DNA from: CAZEVI01 sp964515615
GTDB lineage: Bacteria > Patescibacteriota > UBA1384 > XYA2-FULL-43-10 > CAINNR01
DNA: 32,420 bases
Assembly (NCBI GenBank): GCA_964515615.1
Contig: CAZEVI010000004.1
Coordinates: forward strand, 1-32,420
Direction of reading: 5' to 3'
In this document: positions 15,045 to 22,910 of the stretch, in pieces
How the letters are laid out: every line of letters starts with the position of its first letter
Position numbering within the stretch: the first letter of the stretch is position 1
Translations under genes and position numbers: made by a program
Notes under the pieces: generated by a model
The model's database searches: none
Told to the model about the DNA's origin: nothing
Seen by the model: the letters and a program-made list of their open reading frames with translations, nothing else

Positions 15045-17558
15045 TTATTTTTTCTCTTTTCCCAAATATTCCGCTAGCTTTCCGGTCGGCTCCAACTTTC
15101 CGTCGGTCATAGTTTTCAAAATCCCGGACAAGTTGGTTTTAAGTGGCGCCGGATCTTGCCGTGGCTTCATTGACATATTACTTCGAATAATCTTGGCACC
15201 GGGGAATTTATCCTGAATACCCTTATTTGAGGAAATGAAAAAACTCTTATGTTTGGTATCCCAAATTATGTAGGTATCGTAACCAAAAGCTCGAACGGCA
15301 TCAAAACCGCCGGGAATTGTGTTGCCAATATCAATCAAAATTTTCCCATACCTTGGGCTTTCCAAAGTGTAATTTTTCGCTTCGGCTATTCTTAAATATT
15401 TTTCACTATTTTTAACAATACTCTCTTGCCGACCGACCGCTTCAACTAAATCGTATTTTTCAATATCTTCAGCCGAAAGTTGTTCTGCCGGATTTTTACC
15501 ATCGCGAAAGAATTGGATCAAATTTTCAAAAGTCATACATCGGCCAAGGCCATACAAATTACCTGCAAGCTGACGATAAGAACTCTCATCCACAATAAAG
15601 CGACAGTTATCAAGCTCAACTATAAAATTAACCGCTTTCTCCAACACCAAATCTTTCTTCAAAAATCCCATCTCGGCCAATGTTTCATAAACCAATAATG
15701 CGGCTGAAATATCAGTTTTGCTGTTGTTGGCGTGGTGATCAAAAAATAATGATTTATTGCCGGCATCATCACTTTCAAAAATGACGCCGTCGCGGTCTCC
15801 GGTGTCTAGATTAACTCGGCCGGCTATATAATCCGACGGGCTAACAAATTTTAAATCATCAGTCTTAAAGCCGGCCAATTGGAAAAGCCCGATTGCTGCT
15901 CGACCATCAAGATCAGTATCATTTTTGACAATGAACTTTCGATGCCTCTCATCCCATTTAATAGTTCCGTGAACAACAAATTTATTCCAAATTTCTCTGC
16001 TAATCTCTTTGAATTTTTTATCAGCATTGGTTTCATTTTCGGCATTTAGATCGTCGTAATTTTCAACATTTTCCAATGTGTAATTCGCCGCTTGACGAGT
16101 TTTTTCAACAATATTTTCAGATTTCTCTGGCAATTTTCGAACCTCTCTTTCAGAAACCAAACGGGCACCGCTAGCCAAGAAAGTTACCAAAAACATCTTC
16201 TGTTCTCTTTTTTTATCTTCTTGCCTAAAAGTAACCGTTTCTGCGTCTTTGGTTCTCTTATCAACTCCGATAATTTTAACTGTAATTTCTTTACCGTTTT
16301 TGGATTTATAAATCCAAGTTTCCCCTTTTGCCGGTTCTCTAACCGGCTTTTCCTTCTCTTTTGCTTGCTCGACCAATTTAGATACGTCGTCAAACGATGA
16401 TGGGGCTGATTTGGCTTCTCTCTGCAACGACCATTTGTTGCCGGTTCTCTCGACAGTAGCGGCAGTTGCCAATCCAAAAAAAGTGCTAAAACCAATGTTA
16501 AAAACCTTTTCGCCTGCCATTCGACCAACTGCCACTGACAAATTACCACCCAGAACATGCGACCCAATTATTCCTTGAGGTAAAATAGTTGCTCCAGCAG
16601 CTTGTGCGGTAGCCGCTTCGGAAAAAGAGTTATAGGAAAAAACATAATTATCAGCTAAATGACGAGTGATTTTTATTCCTTGATCGACCAATGAAACGTT
16701 ATGGGAGATTCCATCTAAATCCAGATCGAGCCGAACTGATTGCCTGTTAGCCAGCTGTCTATGAATTTCGCTAACCATTCGGGCTTTTTCGTGCAACATA
16801 GCGGAAATCCCGCCGGCTACTCCTCCGATTGCGGCAAGCATTTCCTCCGCCACCCTCCACCGTTCGATATTTTTATTAAGCGCCATCTGTTTTTTTCTAA
16901 TGGTTTTTCCTTCGGCTTCTTTGGCAATGTTTACTATTTGGTTAATTTTTTCAGCCCGCCAAGTTTGATAATCCTCCAACTCTCTGTCACTCGAACCTTC
17001 TTGTTTGTGTTCGGCAATTTCGGCGGCTATGGCTTCAATTTTTTTATAATAATTTTCGCGAGCAATGAGAAAATCTTTCCGAAGTGCATCTTCTTTGCCA
17101 ACAAACCCCTTCAATATCTCGGCAACGCCTCGACCAAGAGTCGAACCGAAAATCGTTGTCGCCGGGATCGCTCCAACTCCACCGGTCAAAACGCCCATAC
17201 CCAAAATCACCGCTGCGCTTCTGGCTGATTTCCAAGCGAAACTAGCCGTCCTCCGCAGTACCTCAGTGCCGACATTGTGGATCACTTCTCCACTTTCCGG
17301 ATCGTAGGTAAAATCTTCCTCGCCACCAAGCCATTGGCGAAGTTTTCCCAGCGATCCCTCCCCATAGCGCATTTCTAACCGAGCCGATTCTTGCGTCTCT
17401 CGCCACTCCCGATTATTTATTTGATCAATTAAATCGAAAATTTGTTTCTCTTTTGATTCCGGTGTATCGTTTTCAGTTGGTTCGGCAATCGAATTATCCA
17501 ATGATCGGTCAATATTCCCTTCAACAGGGTTTATCCTTCCGGTCGTTGCAACCGACAT
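15045..17558 (-). CDS. Large protein with glycine-rich hydrophobic segments and a C-terminal DHH-phosphoesterase-like domain
   Basis: 837 residues, not a family I can name. Residues 30-90 are polar. Glycine/alanine-rich hydrophobic stretches occur at about 106-152 (ILGMGVLTGGVGAIP), 239-255 (LAAIGGVAGGISAML) and 316-372, separated by a helical charged part (160-240). Residues 395-470 form a small beta-rich module (GETWIYKSKNGKEITVKIIG). The C-terminal third carries DHH-superfamily hallmarks: NDTDLDG at 546-552, FFDHHANNSKT from 605 with the DHH triad at 607-609, and ELDN at 648-651. DHH enzymes cleave phosphodiesters or pyrophosphate with manganese. The region after 735 (GGFDAVRAFGYDTYIIW) may replace DHHA1. 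Its ATG overlaps the stop of the upstream gene (TAATG), so translation is coupled. The combination of membrane-active-looking segments with a DHH domain is unusual. Confidence 0.75.
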   Translation of the reverse strand: MSVATTGRINPVEGNIDRSLDNSIAEPTENDTPESKEKQIFDLIDQINNREWRETQESARLEMRYGEGSLGKLRQWLGGEEDFTYDPESGEVIHNVGTEVLRRTASFAWKSARSAAVILGMGVLTGGVGAIPATTIFGSTLGRGVAEILKGFVGKEDALRKDFLIARENYYKKIEAIAAEIAEHKQEGSSDRELEDYQTWRAEKINQIVNIAKEAEGKTIRKKQMALNKNIERWRVAEEMLAAIGGVAGGISAMLHEKARMVSEIHRQLANRQSVRLDLDLDGISHNVSLVDQGIKITRHLADNYVFSYNSFSEAATAQAAGATILPQGIIGSHVLGGNLSVAVGRMAGEKVFNIGFSTFFGLATAATVERTGNKWSLQREAKSAPSSFDDVSKLVEQAKEKEKPVREPAKGETWIYKSKNGKEITVKIIGVDKRTKDAETVTFRQEDKKREQKMFLVTFLASGARLVSEREVRKLPEKSENIVEKTRQAANYTLENVENYDDLNAENETNADKKFKEISREIWNKFVVHGTIKWDERHRKFIVKNDTDLDGRAAIGLFQLAGFKTDDLKFVSPSDYIAGRVNLDTGDRDGVIFESDDAGNKSLFFDHHANNSKTDISAALLVYETLAEMGFLKKDLVLEKAVNFIVELDNCRFIVDESSYRQLAGNLYGLGRCMTFENLIQFFRDGKNPAEQLSAEDIEKYDLVEAVGRQESIVKNSEKYLRIAEAKNYTLESPRYGKILIDIGNTIPGGFDAVRAFGYDTYIIWDTKHKSFFISSNKGIQDKFPGAKIIRSNMSMKPRQDPAPLKTNLSGILKTMTDGKLEPTGKLAEYLGKEKK

Positions 17559-17881
17559 TAGCCCTCCCGCGAATTTATCAATTCTGTTAGTTCAAGTTTA
17601 TAAAGCAACGCTTCTTCAATATAAAGTTTTTCAATATCAATATTTCTCTCTTGCATTAAGAGATCGAATTTTTCTTGACTGTTGGTTTCCAAATAAAATT
17701 TAATCTGAGCGGCGTCTGCGTCGTAGAGCAAATCGTCAACTCTAGCTAAAATCCGAGTTTGGATTGTTTCAACCATCTTTTTGTAGAGTTCATCTTTTTT
17801 CGTCGGATCAATCTCTCCGACACCCAACAACTCCAAAATGTCTTTGTCAATAATCTCTTTTGGACTCAATTTTTCTTCCAT
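17558..17881 (-). CDS. Small helical protein, possibly DUF5663-like
   Basis: 107 acidic, all-helical residues. The opening DILELLGVGEIDPTKKDELYKKMVETIQTRI resembles small CPR proteins annotated DUF5663 (short leucine-rich helix, then a helix with a KM..V...R pattern). I hold this loosely. The second half (QIKFYLETNSQEKFDLLMQE) looks like another helical hairpin of the same type. A GAGGGG lies five bases before the ATG at 17879-17881. Its TAA shares a base with the ATG of the 837-residue DHH protein, so the two are probably made in a fixed ratio and may interact. No function is known. Confidence 0.75.
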   Translation of the reverse strand: MEEKLSPKEIIDKDILELLGVGEIDPTKKDELYKKMVETIQTRILARVDDLLYDADAAQIKFYLETNSQEKFDLLMQERNIDIEKLYIEEALLYKLELTELINSREG

Positions 17882-17956
17882 TTTTACCCCTCAATTTAAA
17901 AACTAATATCAGACTGTCATATTTTATGATTAGGGTATCTGAGAATGAAAATCAAA

Positions 17957-18892
17957 TTAAAGATAGTGATTGACATTGACGTTTTGCTCGGCTTGAGTTT
18001 TTGCCAAATGTAACTTACCATCTTTGTCGTAGATGAAGTAATAATAATCGTGCAATTCCGGACTCAGCGTTGCTTTAATGCTAGCCAGCCCCGGATTACA
18101 AATCGGTCCGGGAATTCCGGCGTGCAGATAGGTGTTGTATGGACCGGAAATATTTTTGGTATCGCCAGATTGTAGAGCTCGCCAGAATTTGTAACTAAAA
18201 ACTCCAACTGCTGGAAAATTGTTGCTATCTTTTTGATATTGGACAGTAACGTCTGATTCAAAATTCATCCCGATCTTTTGTCGATTGAGAAAAACCCCGG
18301 CAATGGCGGATCGATCTTGATCATTGGCCGCTTCTCGCTCAACGATTGAAGCAATTGACAGAACACTTTCGTCAGCATTTAAACCGGCAGTTCGGTTGGC
18401 AAAGTCGTCGGTCATTTTTCCGATTACTTCATCGGCTGTCGGCTGGTCAGTTAAATCGAAAGTGTCGGGGAAAAGTTTACCTTCCAAATCTTTGGTTTTG
18501 GACAGAAATTCGCTCGGATCGATTTTTGCCTTTTCGGAAAGATATGCAGCAATTTGCTCTTTTCTCCAACCTTCGGAAATGGTAATTCGAATTATCTGAT
18601 GATCACCCTTGGATAAAATTTCGATGATTTGAAGAGGGCTCAAATCCTTTGGCAAAAGATAATTCCCCGACTTAATGGTAATTTTTTTAAAACGTAAATA
18701 CAACTGAAACGACCAAGTTGAAGGTATAAGCCCTTTTTTATAAAGACTATCAGATATCTCGGTAGCTGATTGACCGTCAGTGATATCAATTTCGACTTTG
18801 CCGGTTGAAAAATTTAGCGGTTTTTCGATTTGTTGGCGGAAAAATAAAAGAAATCCAAAAACTGCCAAAATAAAAATTGATAGGAAAACCAA
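17957..18892 (-). CDS. mltG: Endolytic murein transglycosylase MltG (YceG family)
   Basis: 311 residues, typical length. MltG cuts nascent glycan strands near the membrane and sets their length. An N-terminal membrane anchor (about 1-19) is followed by a LysM-like subdomain (VEIDITDGQSATEISDSLYKKGLI) and the YceG catalytic domain. That domain has EGWRKEQIAAYL, LEGKLFPDTF, the ASIVEREA motif with the likely catalytic Glu185, and GVFLNRQKIGM, plus the family-typical AGIPGPICNPGLASIKA near the end. The start is TTG at 18890-18892, supported by AAGGA eight bases upstream at the ruvX stop; no ATG fits. It follows ruvX by 11 bases, a gene pairing common in bacteria. Confidence 0.94.
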   Translation of the reverse strand: MVFLSIFILAVFGFLLFFRQQIEKPLNFSTGKVEIDITDGQSATEISDSLYKKGLIPSTWSFQLYLRFKKITIKSGNYLLPKDLSPLQIIEILSKGDHQIIRITISEGWRKEQIAAYLSEKAKIDPSEFLSKTKDLEGKLFPDTFDLTDQPTADEVIGKMTDDFANRTAGLNADESVLSIASIVEREAANDQDRSAIAGVFLNRQKIGMNFESDVTVQYQKDSNNFPAVGVFSYKFWRALQSGDTKNISGPYNTYLHAGIPGPICNPGLASIKATLSPELHDYYYFIYDKDGKLHLAKTQAEQNVNVNHYL

Positions 18893-18903
18893 AAGTGTTT
18901 TCC

Positions 18904-19317
18904 TTACAGTGCCTCTTGCAATGTTTCCTCCTCGTTTGCAATATATTGTTCCAAAATCAGTCTGGCCGCCGTTTGATCAACTTTGTTTTCAATCTCATCT
19001 GGTGTTGCACCTTCCTCTTTCAGAAGATCAAGCGCTGTTTGAGTAGTTAAATTTTCCGCTTCAAAATAAATTGGCAAAGCAGTTTTAGCTTTTAATTTTT
19101 CCGCAAATTTTTCAATTTCCAAAGATAGTGTCCCCTGATCGCCACTTTCAAAAATCGGCATCCCAATAACTATTCTCTCAATTTTCTCTTGTTTGCAGAG
19201 CGTGGCAATTTTTTCAAAAACTTTGTCATTGTTAGCAATGGTCACCAAATCATAAGGAATCTTTTTTCCAACCGCTAAACCAATTTTTTTTGTCCCGAAA
19301 TCAATTCCTAAATACAT
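18904..19317 (-). CDS. ruvX: RuvX / YqgF family putative Holliday junction resolvase or pre-16S rRNA nuclease
   Basis: 137 residues, normal length. RNase H-fold nuclease; in E. coli it matures 16S rRNA 5' ends. GIDFGTKKIGLAVG at 4-17 holds catalytic Asp6. RIVIGMPIFESGD is the second strand, EAENLTT at 86-92 supplies Glu88, and VDQTAARLILEQ supplies Asp114. The usual DERLTT is changed to AENLTT, with Asp and Arg lost but Glu retained, so activity is still plausible. ATG at 19315-19317, two bases after the baseplate-J-like gene. It precedes mltG as in many genomes. Confidence 0.9.
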   Translation of the reverse strand: MYLGIDFGTKKIGLAVGKKIPYDLVTIANNDKVFEKIATLCKQEKIERIVIGMPIFESGDQGTLSLEIEKFAEKLKAKTALPIYFEAENLTTQTALDLLKEEGATPDEIENKVDQTAARLILEQYIANEEETLQEAL

Positions 19318-19319
19318 TT

Positions 19320-21221
19320 TTATTGCTCCTGTGAACTAATATTTGATTTTTTGGAAGTGCCATAATCAAAGTTAATATTTATCCGCTGCGCCAAAGCCGG
19401 AAGCGAGCGAAGAAATCTCGGCGAAGTGGAAATGTCGGCTGATAAAATTCCATCGTAGGCAGTTAATTTTCCGGTTGCTTTTCTAATTGAGATAAACCTG
19501 ATCGCCGATTTCATCTCATCAGTGTTATATTTCTTGGCAATAAAACCATCAAAGGTCCCGTGTAAATTAACTGTGCCAGCGGCAATGTCGCTACCAGTTA
19601 CTTCGTAATTGATGTTTTGATTGTCATTTGTCACGATTTGCCGATCATCCGGCAACTGCAATTGAGCAGTTTTCAAAAGTAACAATTTGAAATTATCTTC
19701 AGAAAAAGTAATCGCCTCAATTTTGATTTTAGCCAAATAATTGAAGGTATCAAGCTGATCACCGGATTTGGCTGAAGCACTTTCGGAAGTTATTGACATC
19801 GAAATTGCTGAATCAAGAAGTTTTTCACTATCGGTTAAGTCGGATTTAATTTTATCGGTAATTGTTGTTTTGAGCTCGTTTTCGGTTGAATCTTTGGCAT
19901 CGGAGATATCTTTATCGGTAATCACTTTGACTATTTCATTGGTTCCGCCGGACATCGCCGTTGAACTTTTTCCATAGATTTTTGACTGTTGAACACTCGG
20001 CAAACTGGTTATTGTAAAATTGGACGGACCAATATTTCCCTTTTCACCAACATCAACCGCTTCAACACTAACATCAACCGTTCCTGGCGGGTTTATTTCG
20101 TAAGTTGACGGCGGAATAATATTCGGATGACCAGCCGGAACAGTTGCCGCTTCAGTCGAAACAAAAACCACACCAGCGGAAGTTGAAAACTTACTTCCGG
20201 AAGCTATTTGATGTGGTTTGTCGTCCCAATAGTTATAAATTGTAATTTTGCCTTTTGCTTTAGCACCGATATTTTTCTCGCCGCTAGCGGCAAACGGTTT
20301 AGTTAGTTCCTCTTCTTCGGAGACTAATTTTCCGGGGATTGTTGATGTTTCCGAATTAATTTCAGTTGCATCTTTATTGACTATAATATCGGCCGCTGAT
20401 GAAAACGGTTCGGAAGTAACAGAGAGTGTTACCGTTGCTTTCGGTAACGCAATATAGGCGCCAAATATCAACAGCAGAGCAATCAATCCTGAAATAATAG
20501 CAATAATTTTTTTCTTCCGACTTTTGGCAGTTCGCATTTTGCCAAAAACCTGACCGCCACCCAAATCAGGACCGGGTAGTTCACGTTGTCTAATCTCCGG
20601 TTTCATAGGTTTTTTTATTAATTTATAATCGGCTTTTTCAGCTGTCGGCTCGGAAATTGGCTCCGGATGAGAATCGGCCTCTTTAATTAACTCTTTCTCA
20701 TTCTGATTTCCATTTCCTACATTTGAATTTTCATCTTCTGCATCGCGAACAGCTTCAATAATTTCGCCTTCGCCACTTTCTGATGGAAGTTTTGATTCAT
20801 CGGATATTTTTTCTTCGGCATTTTCTTCCTCCGGCTCCATATCTTCCCTGCCATCTCGGTCATATTTATGAACTTTGATTCCATCAATCTCATCCTCCGT
20901 TCCTCTAGATAACGGCTCTTCCGCTTTGGATTCTTCCATCGGTTCTTCCTCTTTTCCGGCTCTGGCATCTTCGATACTTTCAAAAACTGAAAGCCCGATT
21001 TGTGAAGCAAGATTGTGGGCAATATTATCACTGGTAACCAAAGCAACATCTTTCTTCAATGATTTGCTTCGTTTAACCAAAAGTTTGAGATTGACAATAC
21101 TGTTCGCCAATGTCGAACCCCTAGGTATTACAAGAGAGACCGATCTGTCATCGACTTTGGAAATCTTGTCGATTACATCGGTAATCTCTTCATCTAGATC
21201 TAAATAAATCAGCTTGGACAT
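19320..21221 (-). CDS. Baseplate J/gp47-like membrane protein of CPR type
   Basis: 633 residues in three parts. Residues 1-80 form an alpha/beta domain (LIYLDLDEEITDVIDKI, VSLVIPRGSTLANSIVNLKLL, VALVTSDNIAHNLASQIGL), as found at the N-terminus of Patescibacteria proteins annotated baseplate J/gp47. Residues 82-200 are a very acidic linker, presumably cytosolic. A single membrane segment at about 239-260 follows a basic stop (KSRKKK). Residues 265-633 are an extracytoplasmic beta-rich region (ITIYNYWDDKPHQIASGSKF, GTVDVSVEAVDVGEKGNIG) resembling baseplate-J or adhesin repeats. ATG at 21219-21221, four bases after the upstream gene and without Shine-Dalgarno. The link to phage baseplates is fold-level only. 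Its steady neighbours FtsA-like, PsbP-like and MltG suggest an envelope role. Confidence 0.7.
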   Translation of the reverse strand: MSKLIYLDLDEEITDVIDKISKVDDRSVSLVIPRGSTLANSIVNLKLLVKRSKSLKKDVALVTSDNIAHNLASQIGLSVFESIEDARAGKEEEPMEESKAEEPLSRGTEDEIDGIKVHKYDRDGREDMEPEEENAEEKISDESKLPSESGEGEIIEAVRDAEDENSNVGNGNQNEKELIKEADSHPEPISEPTAEKADYKLIKKPMKPEIRQRELPGPDLGGGQVFGKMRTAKSRKKKIIAIISGLIALLLIFGAYIALPKATVTLSVTSEPFSSAADIIVNKDATEINSETSTIPGKLVSEEEELTKPFAASGEKNIGAKAKGKITIYNYWDDKPHQIASGSKFSTSAGVVFVSTEAATVPAGHPNIIPPSTYEINPPGTVDVSVEAVDVGEKGNIGPSNFTITSLPSVQQSKIYGKSSTAMSGGTNEIVKVITDKDISDAKDSTENELKTTITDKIKSDLTDSEKLLDSAISMSITSESASAKSGDQLDTFNYLAKIKIEAITFSEDNFKLLLLKTAQLQLPDDRQIVTNDNQNINYEVTGSDIAAGTVNLHGTFDGFIAKKYNTDEMKSAIRFISIRKATGKLTAYDGILSADISTSPRFLRSLPALAQRININFDYGTSKKSNISSQEQ

Positions 21222-21225
21222 AATA

Positions 21226-21858
21226 TTAATTTAATTTAAAACTCTGAGCTGATGCAAGCGCTTTATAATAATCATCTGCAATAATCAGTTTTGATTCTAC
21301 AAACAAATTGCTTGGCGTTCTAACCATTACTTCGTAAGAATTGCCGCCTTTTTGAATTTCCCAAACGAAATGCTCAACAATCGTCGGATCGATAAAAAAC
21401 TTTGCCGAAATATTATTCAGCGTCGTGCCTTGAATAGCATAAGATTCTGTCGACGATTCAATTCTAGAACCATTCGGAAATGAGTAAACTGCAAAAAGCT
21501 CGCTTCCCAATGTCGAGCAATCGCCACCACCATTTTTTATCGCGTCAGAAACACATTGATCACCAGCTTTTTTTTCTGCCGGTGTTTCCAATGTTACGCT
21601 ATTATTGCTGTTATCGCTTAATGTCCAATCGGCTGGGTATTTAAAACTGTAAGCGGCTTTTTTATCATTGTAAGTTTTCCAGCTGGAAGTGTCAGCGGTA
21701 TCAAAATTTTCAACATTCCATGGTGGCTTTGGCAAATTGTTTAGTGCTTCTGTGCAACCATCAGATTTTTCTGAATTAATCTTTCTTTCCATAACATAGT
21801 AAACTCCAACAACAATTGTGGTAACTACGCTGATGAAAATTTTCCAGAAATTTGACAT
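21226..21858 (-). CDS. Membrane-anchored PsbP-like protein, paralog 2
   Basis: 210 residues. The N-terminus MSNFWKIFISVVTTIVVGVYYVMERK is one membrane anchor with a short cytosolic start. The outer domain begins with WKTYNDKKAAYSFKYPADWTL, the opening strand pattern of PsbP-like domains common in bacterial lipoproteins of unknown role, and ends in YKALASAQSFKLN. Two Cys pairs (CTEAL; CVSDAIKNGGGDCS) could form disulfides outside. ATG at 21856-21858 with GGAG four bases upstream. It shares its anchor and domain with the gene before it, so it is a tandem duplicate. Confidence 0.72.
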   Translation of the reverse strand: MSNFWKIFISVVTTIVVGVYYVMERKINSEKSDGCTEALNNLPKPPWNVENFDTADTSSWKTYNDKKAAYSFKYPADWTLSDNSNNSVTLETPAEKKAGDQCVSDAIKNGGGDCSTLGSELFAVYSFPNGSRIESSTESYAIQGTTLNNISAKFFIDPTIVEHFVWEIQKGGNSYEVMVRTPSNLFVESKLIIADDYYKALASAQSFKLN

Positions 21859-21876
21859 TTTCTCCGTCTTTTTTAA

Positions 21877-22536
21877 TTACTTAGTAAATTGGAAAGTAGA
21901 AAGGATTTTTTTATCAATCAAAGTTAGCTTATCTTTTGTTTCCACATTTCCAAATAACACTTTGAATATTTTACTGTCTTTTTGCAAAACATAAATGTAA
22001 TATTGCCCAAAACCGCCTTCAATTCCTTCATATGCAGTTTGGCCAGTTAAACTGGTTTTAATTAACCCATTTGGAAAATATCCTTTGTCGGAAATCATAT
22101 CAGAAATGTTCGTCCATTTTTTAGGATTATTGCCGTCGGCTTCAGACAAGCTATTATAGGAATAAAAAGTTATATCACTCATGTAGCCTTCACCATTCAT
22201 TTCGCCGGAATCAACTTTTTGCTTGGCAGCTTGATTTTCGGGGCTATTGACTGTAACTGCTTTTTCGTCATTAGAATTTAATGTCCAATCACTCGGATAT
22301 TTAAACGAAAATTTATAATCTGTATTGGTGTAGGTTTTCCAGTCGGCTGTTTCATCTGTTGAAGTTGTTGTGTCTGATGATTGCAAACCTTTAAGCTGAT
22401 CATCTAGCTCATTCATCTTCGATTGATTGTCGGAACGAATGGAATCAATTTGCTTTTGCATTAAATAGTAAACTTCACCACCGACAATAATGACTGTGGC
22501 AATTACGCTGATGAAAATTTTCCAGAAATTTGACAT
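21877..22536 (-). CDS. Membrane-anchored PsbP-like protein, paralog 1
   Basis: 219 residues from the chosen start. The anchor MSNFWKIFISVIATVIIVGGEVYYLMQK is nearly that of its neighbour. A short coiled spacer (SKMNELDDQLKGLQSS) and a PsbP-like outer domain follow, starting WKTYTNTDYKFSFKYPSDWTL and ending KKILSTFQFTK. It has no cysteine pair, unlike paralog 2. A longer frame opening with TTG at 22546-22548 exists, but AGGAGG (22540-22545) lies three bases before the ATG at 22534-22536, so that is the start. The gap to the upstream coiled-coil gene is 8 bases. Confidence 0.72.
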   Translation of the reverse strand: MSNFWKIFISVIATVIIVGGEVYYLMQKQIDSIRSDNQSKMNELDDQLKGLQSSDTTTSTDETADWKTYTNTDYKFSFKYPSDWTLNSNDEKAVTVNSPENQAAKQKVDSGEMNGEGYMSDITFYSYNSLSEADGNNPKKWTNISDMISDKGYFPNGLIKTSLTGQTAYEGIEGGFGQYYIYVLQKDSKIFKVLFGNVETKDKLTLIDKKILSTFQFTK

Positions 22537-22539
22537 CTC

Positions 22540-22545
22540 CCTCCT
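22540..22545 (-). promoter_or_regulatory. Shine-Dalgarno deciding the start of PsbP-like paralog 1
   Basis: AGGAGG on the minus strand overlaps the TGA stop of the upstream gene and sits three bases before the ATG. This arrangement suits translational coupling. Confidence 0.6.
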
Positions 22546-22901
22546 CAAGCTATTTTAACTACTTTTTTAATTTTGATAATTTCTTTTTTATTTGAATCAA
22601 TTTCATCCTGATAGCGACCCAAAATTGCAATGGTTGATGTTTGCTCAATTTCGACATCATCTGTTTTTTTGACAAAATTATCGATTGCTTCTAAAATTCT
22701 GTTTTCCGATTCTTTAATTTGTTGGCAAACTTTTTCAAATTCGTCGTCGTGCTGTAACACTTTGGCGACGGGGTTTTCCAAAATTACTTGATGCTTATCA
22801 AGCTTTTTCCCATGATCAGCCAGAATCCTTCCATATTCAGCCAAAGTTTGTCCATGTTCAGCCAAAGTTTTAGTTGTTTCAATCTCAAAATTTTCTGTCA
22901 C
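22545..22901 (-). CDS. Heptad-repeat coiled-coil protein
   Basis: 118 residues, charged, with no membrane segment. Residues 12-39 are four near-identical seven-residue units (TLAEHGQ, TLAEYGR, ILADHGK, KLDKHQV), visible in the DNA as a short tandem repeat near 22790-22870. The rest is helical (FEKVCQQIKESENRILEAID) with a basic end (KKEIIKIKKVVKIA). The start is GTG at 22899-22901 with AAGGA seven bases upstream. It sits 9 bases after the FtsA-like gene, so it may be its partner. Such repeats often trimerise. No function is known. Confidence 0.7.
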   Translation of the reverse strand: MTENFEIETTKTLAEHGQTLAEYGRILADHGKKLDKHQVILENPVAKVLQHDDEFEKVCQQIKESENRILEAIDNFVKKTDDVEIEQTSTIAILGRYQDEIDSNKKEIIKIKKVVKIA

Positions 22902-22910
22902 GATGAGTCC

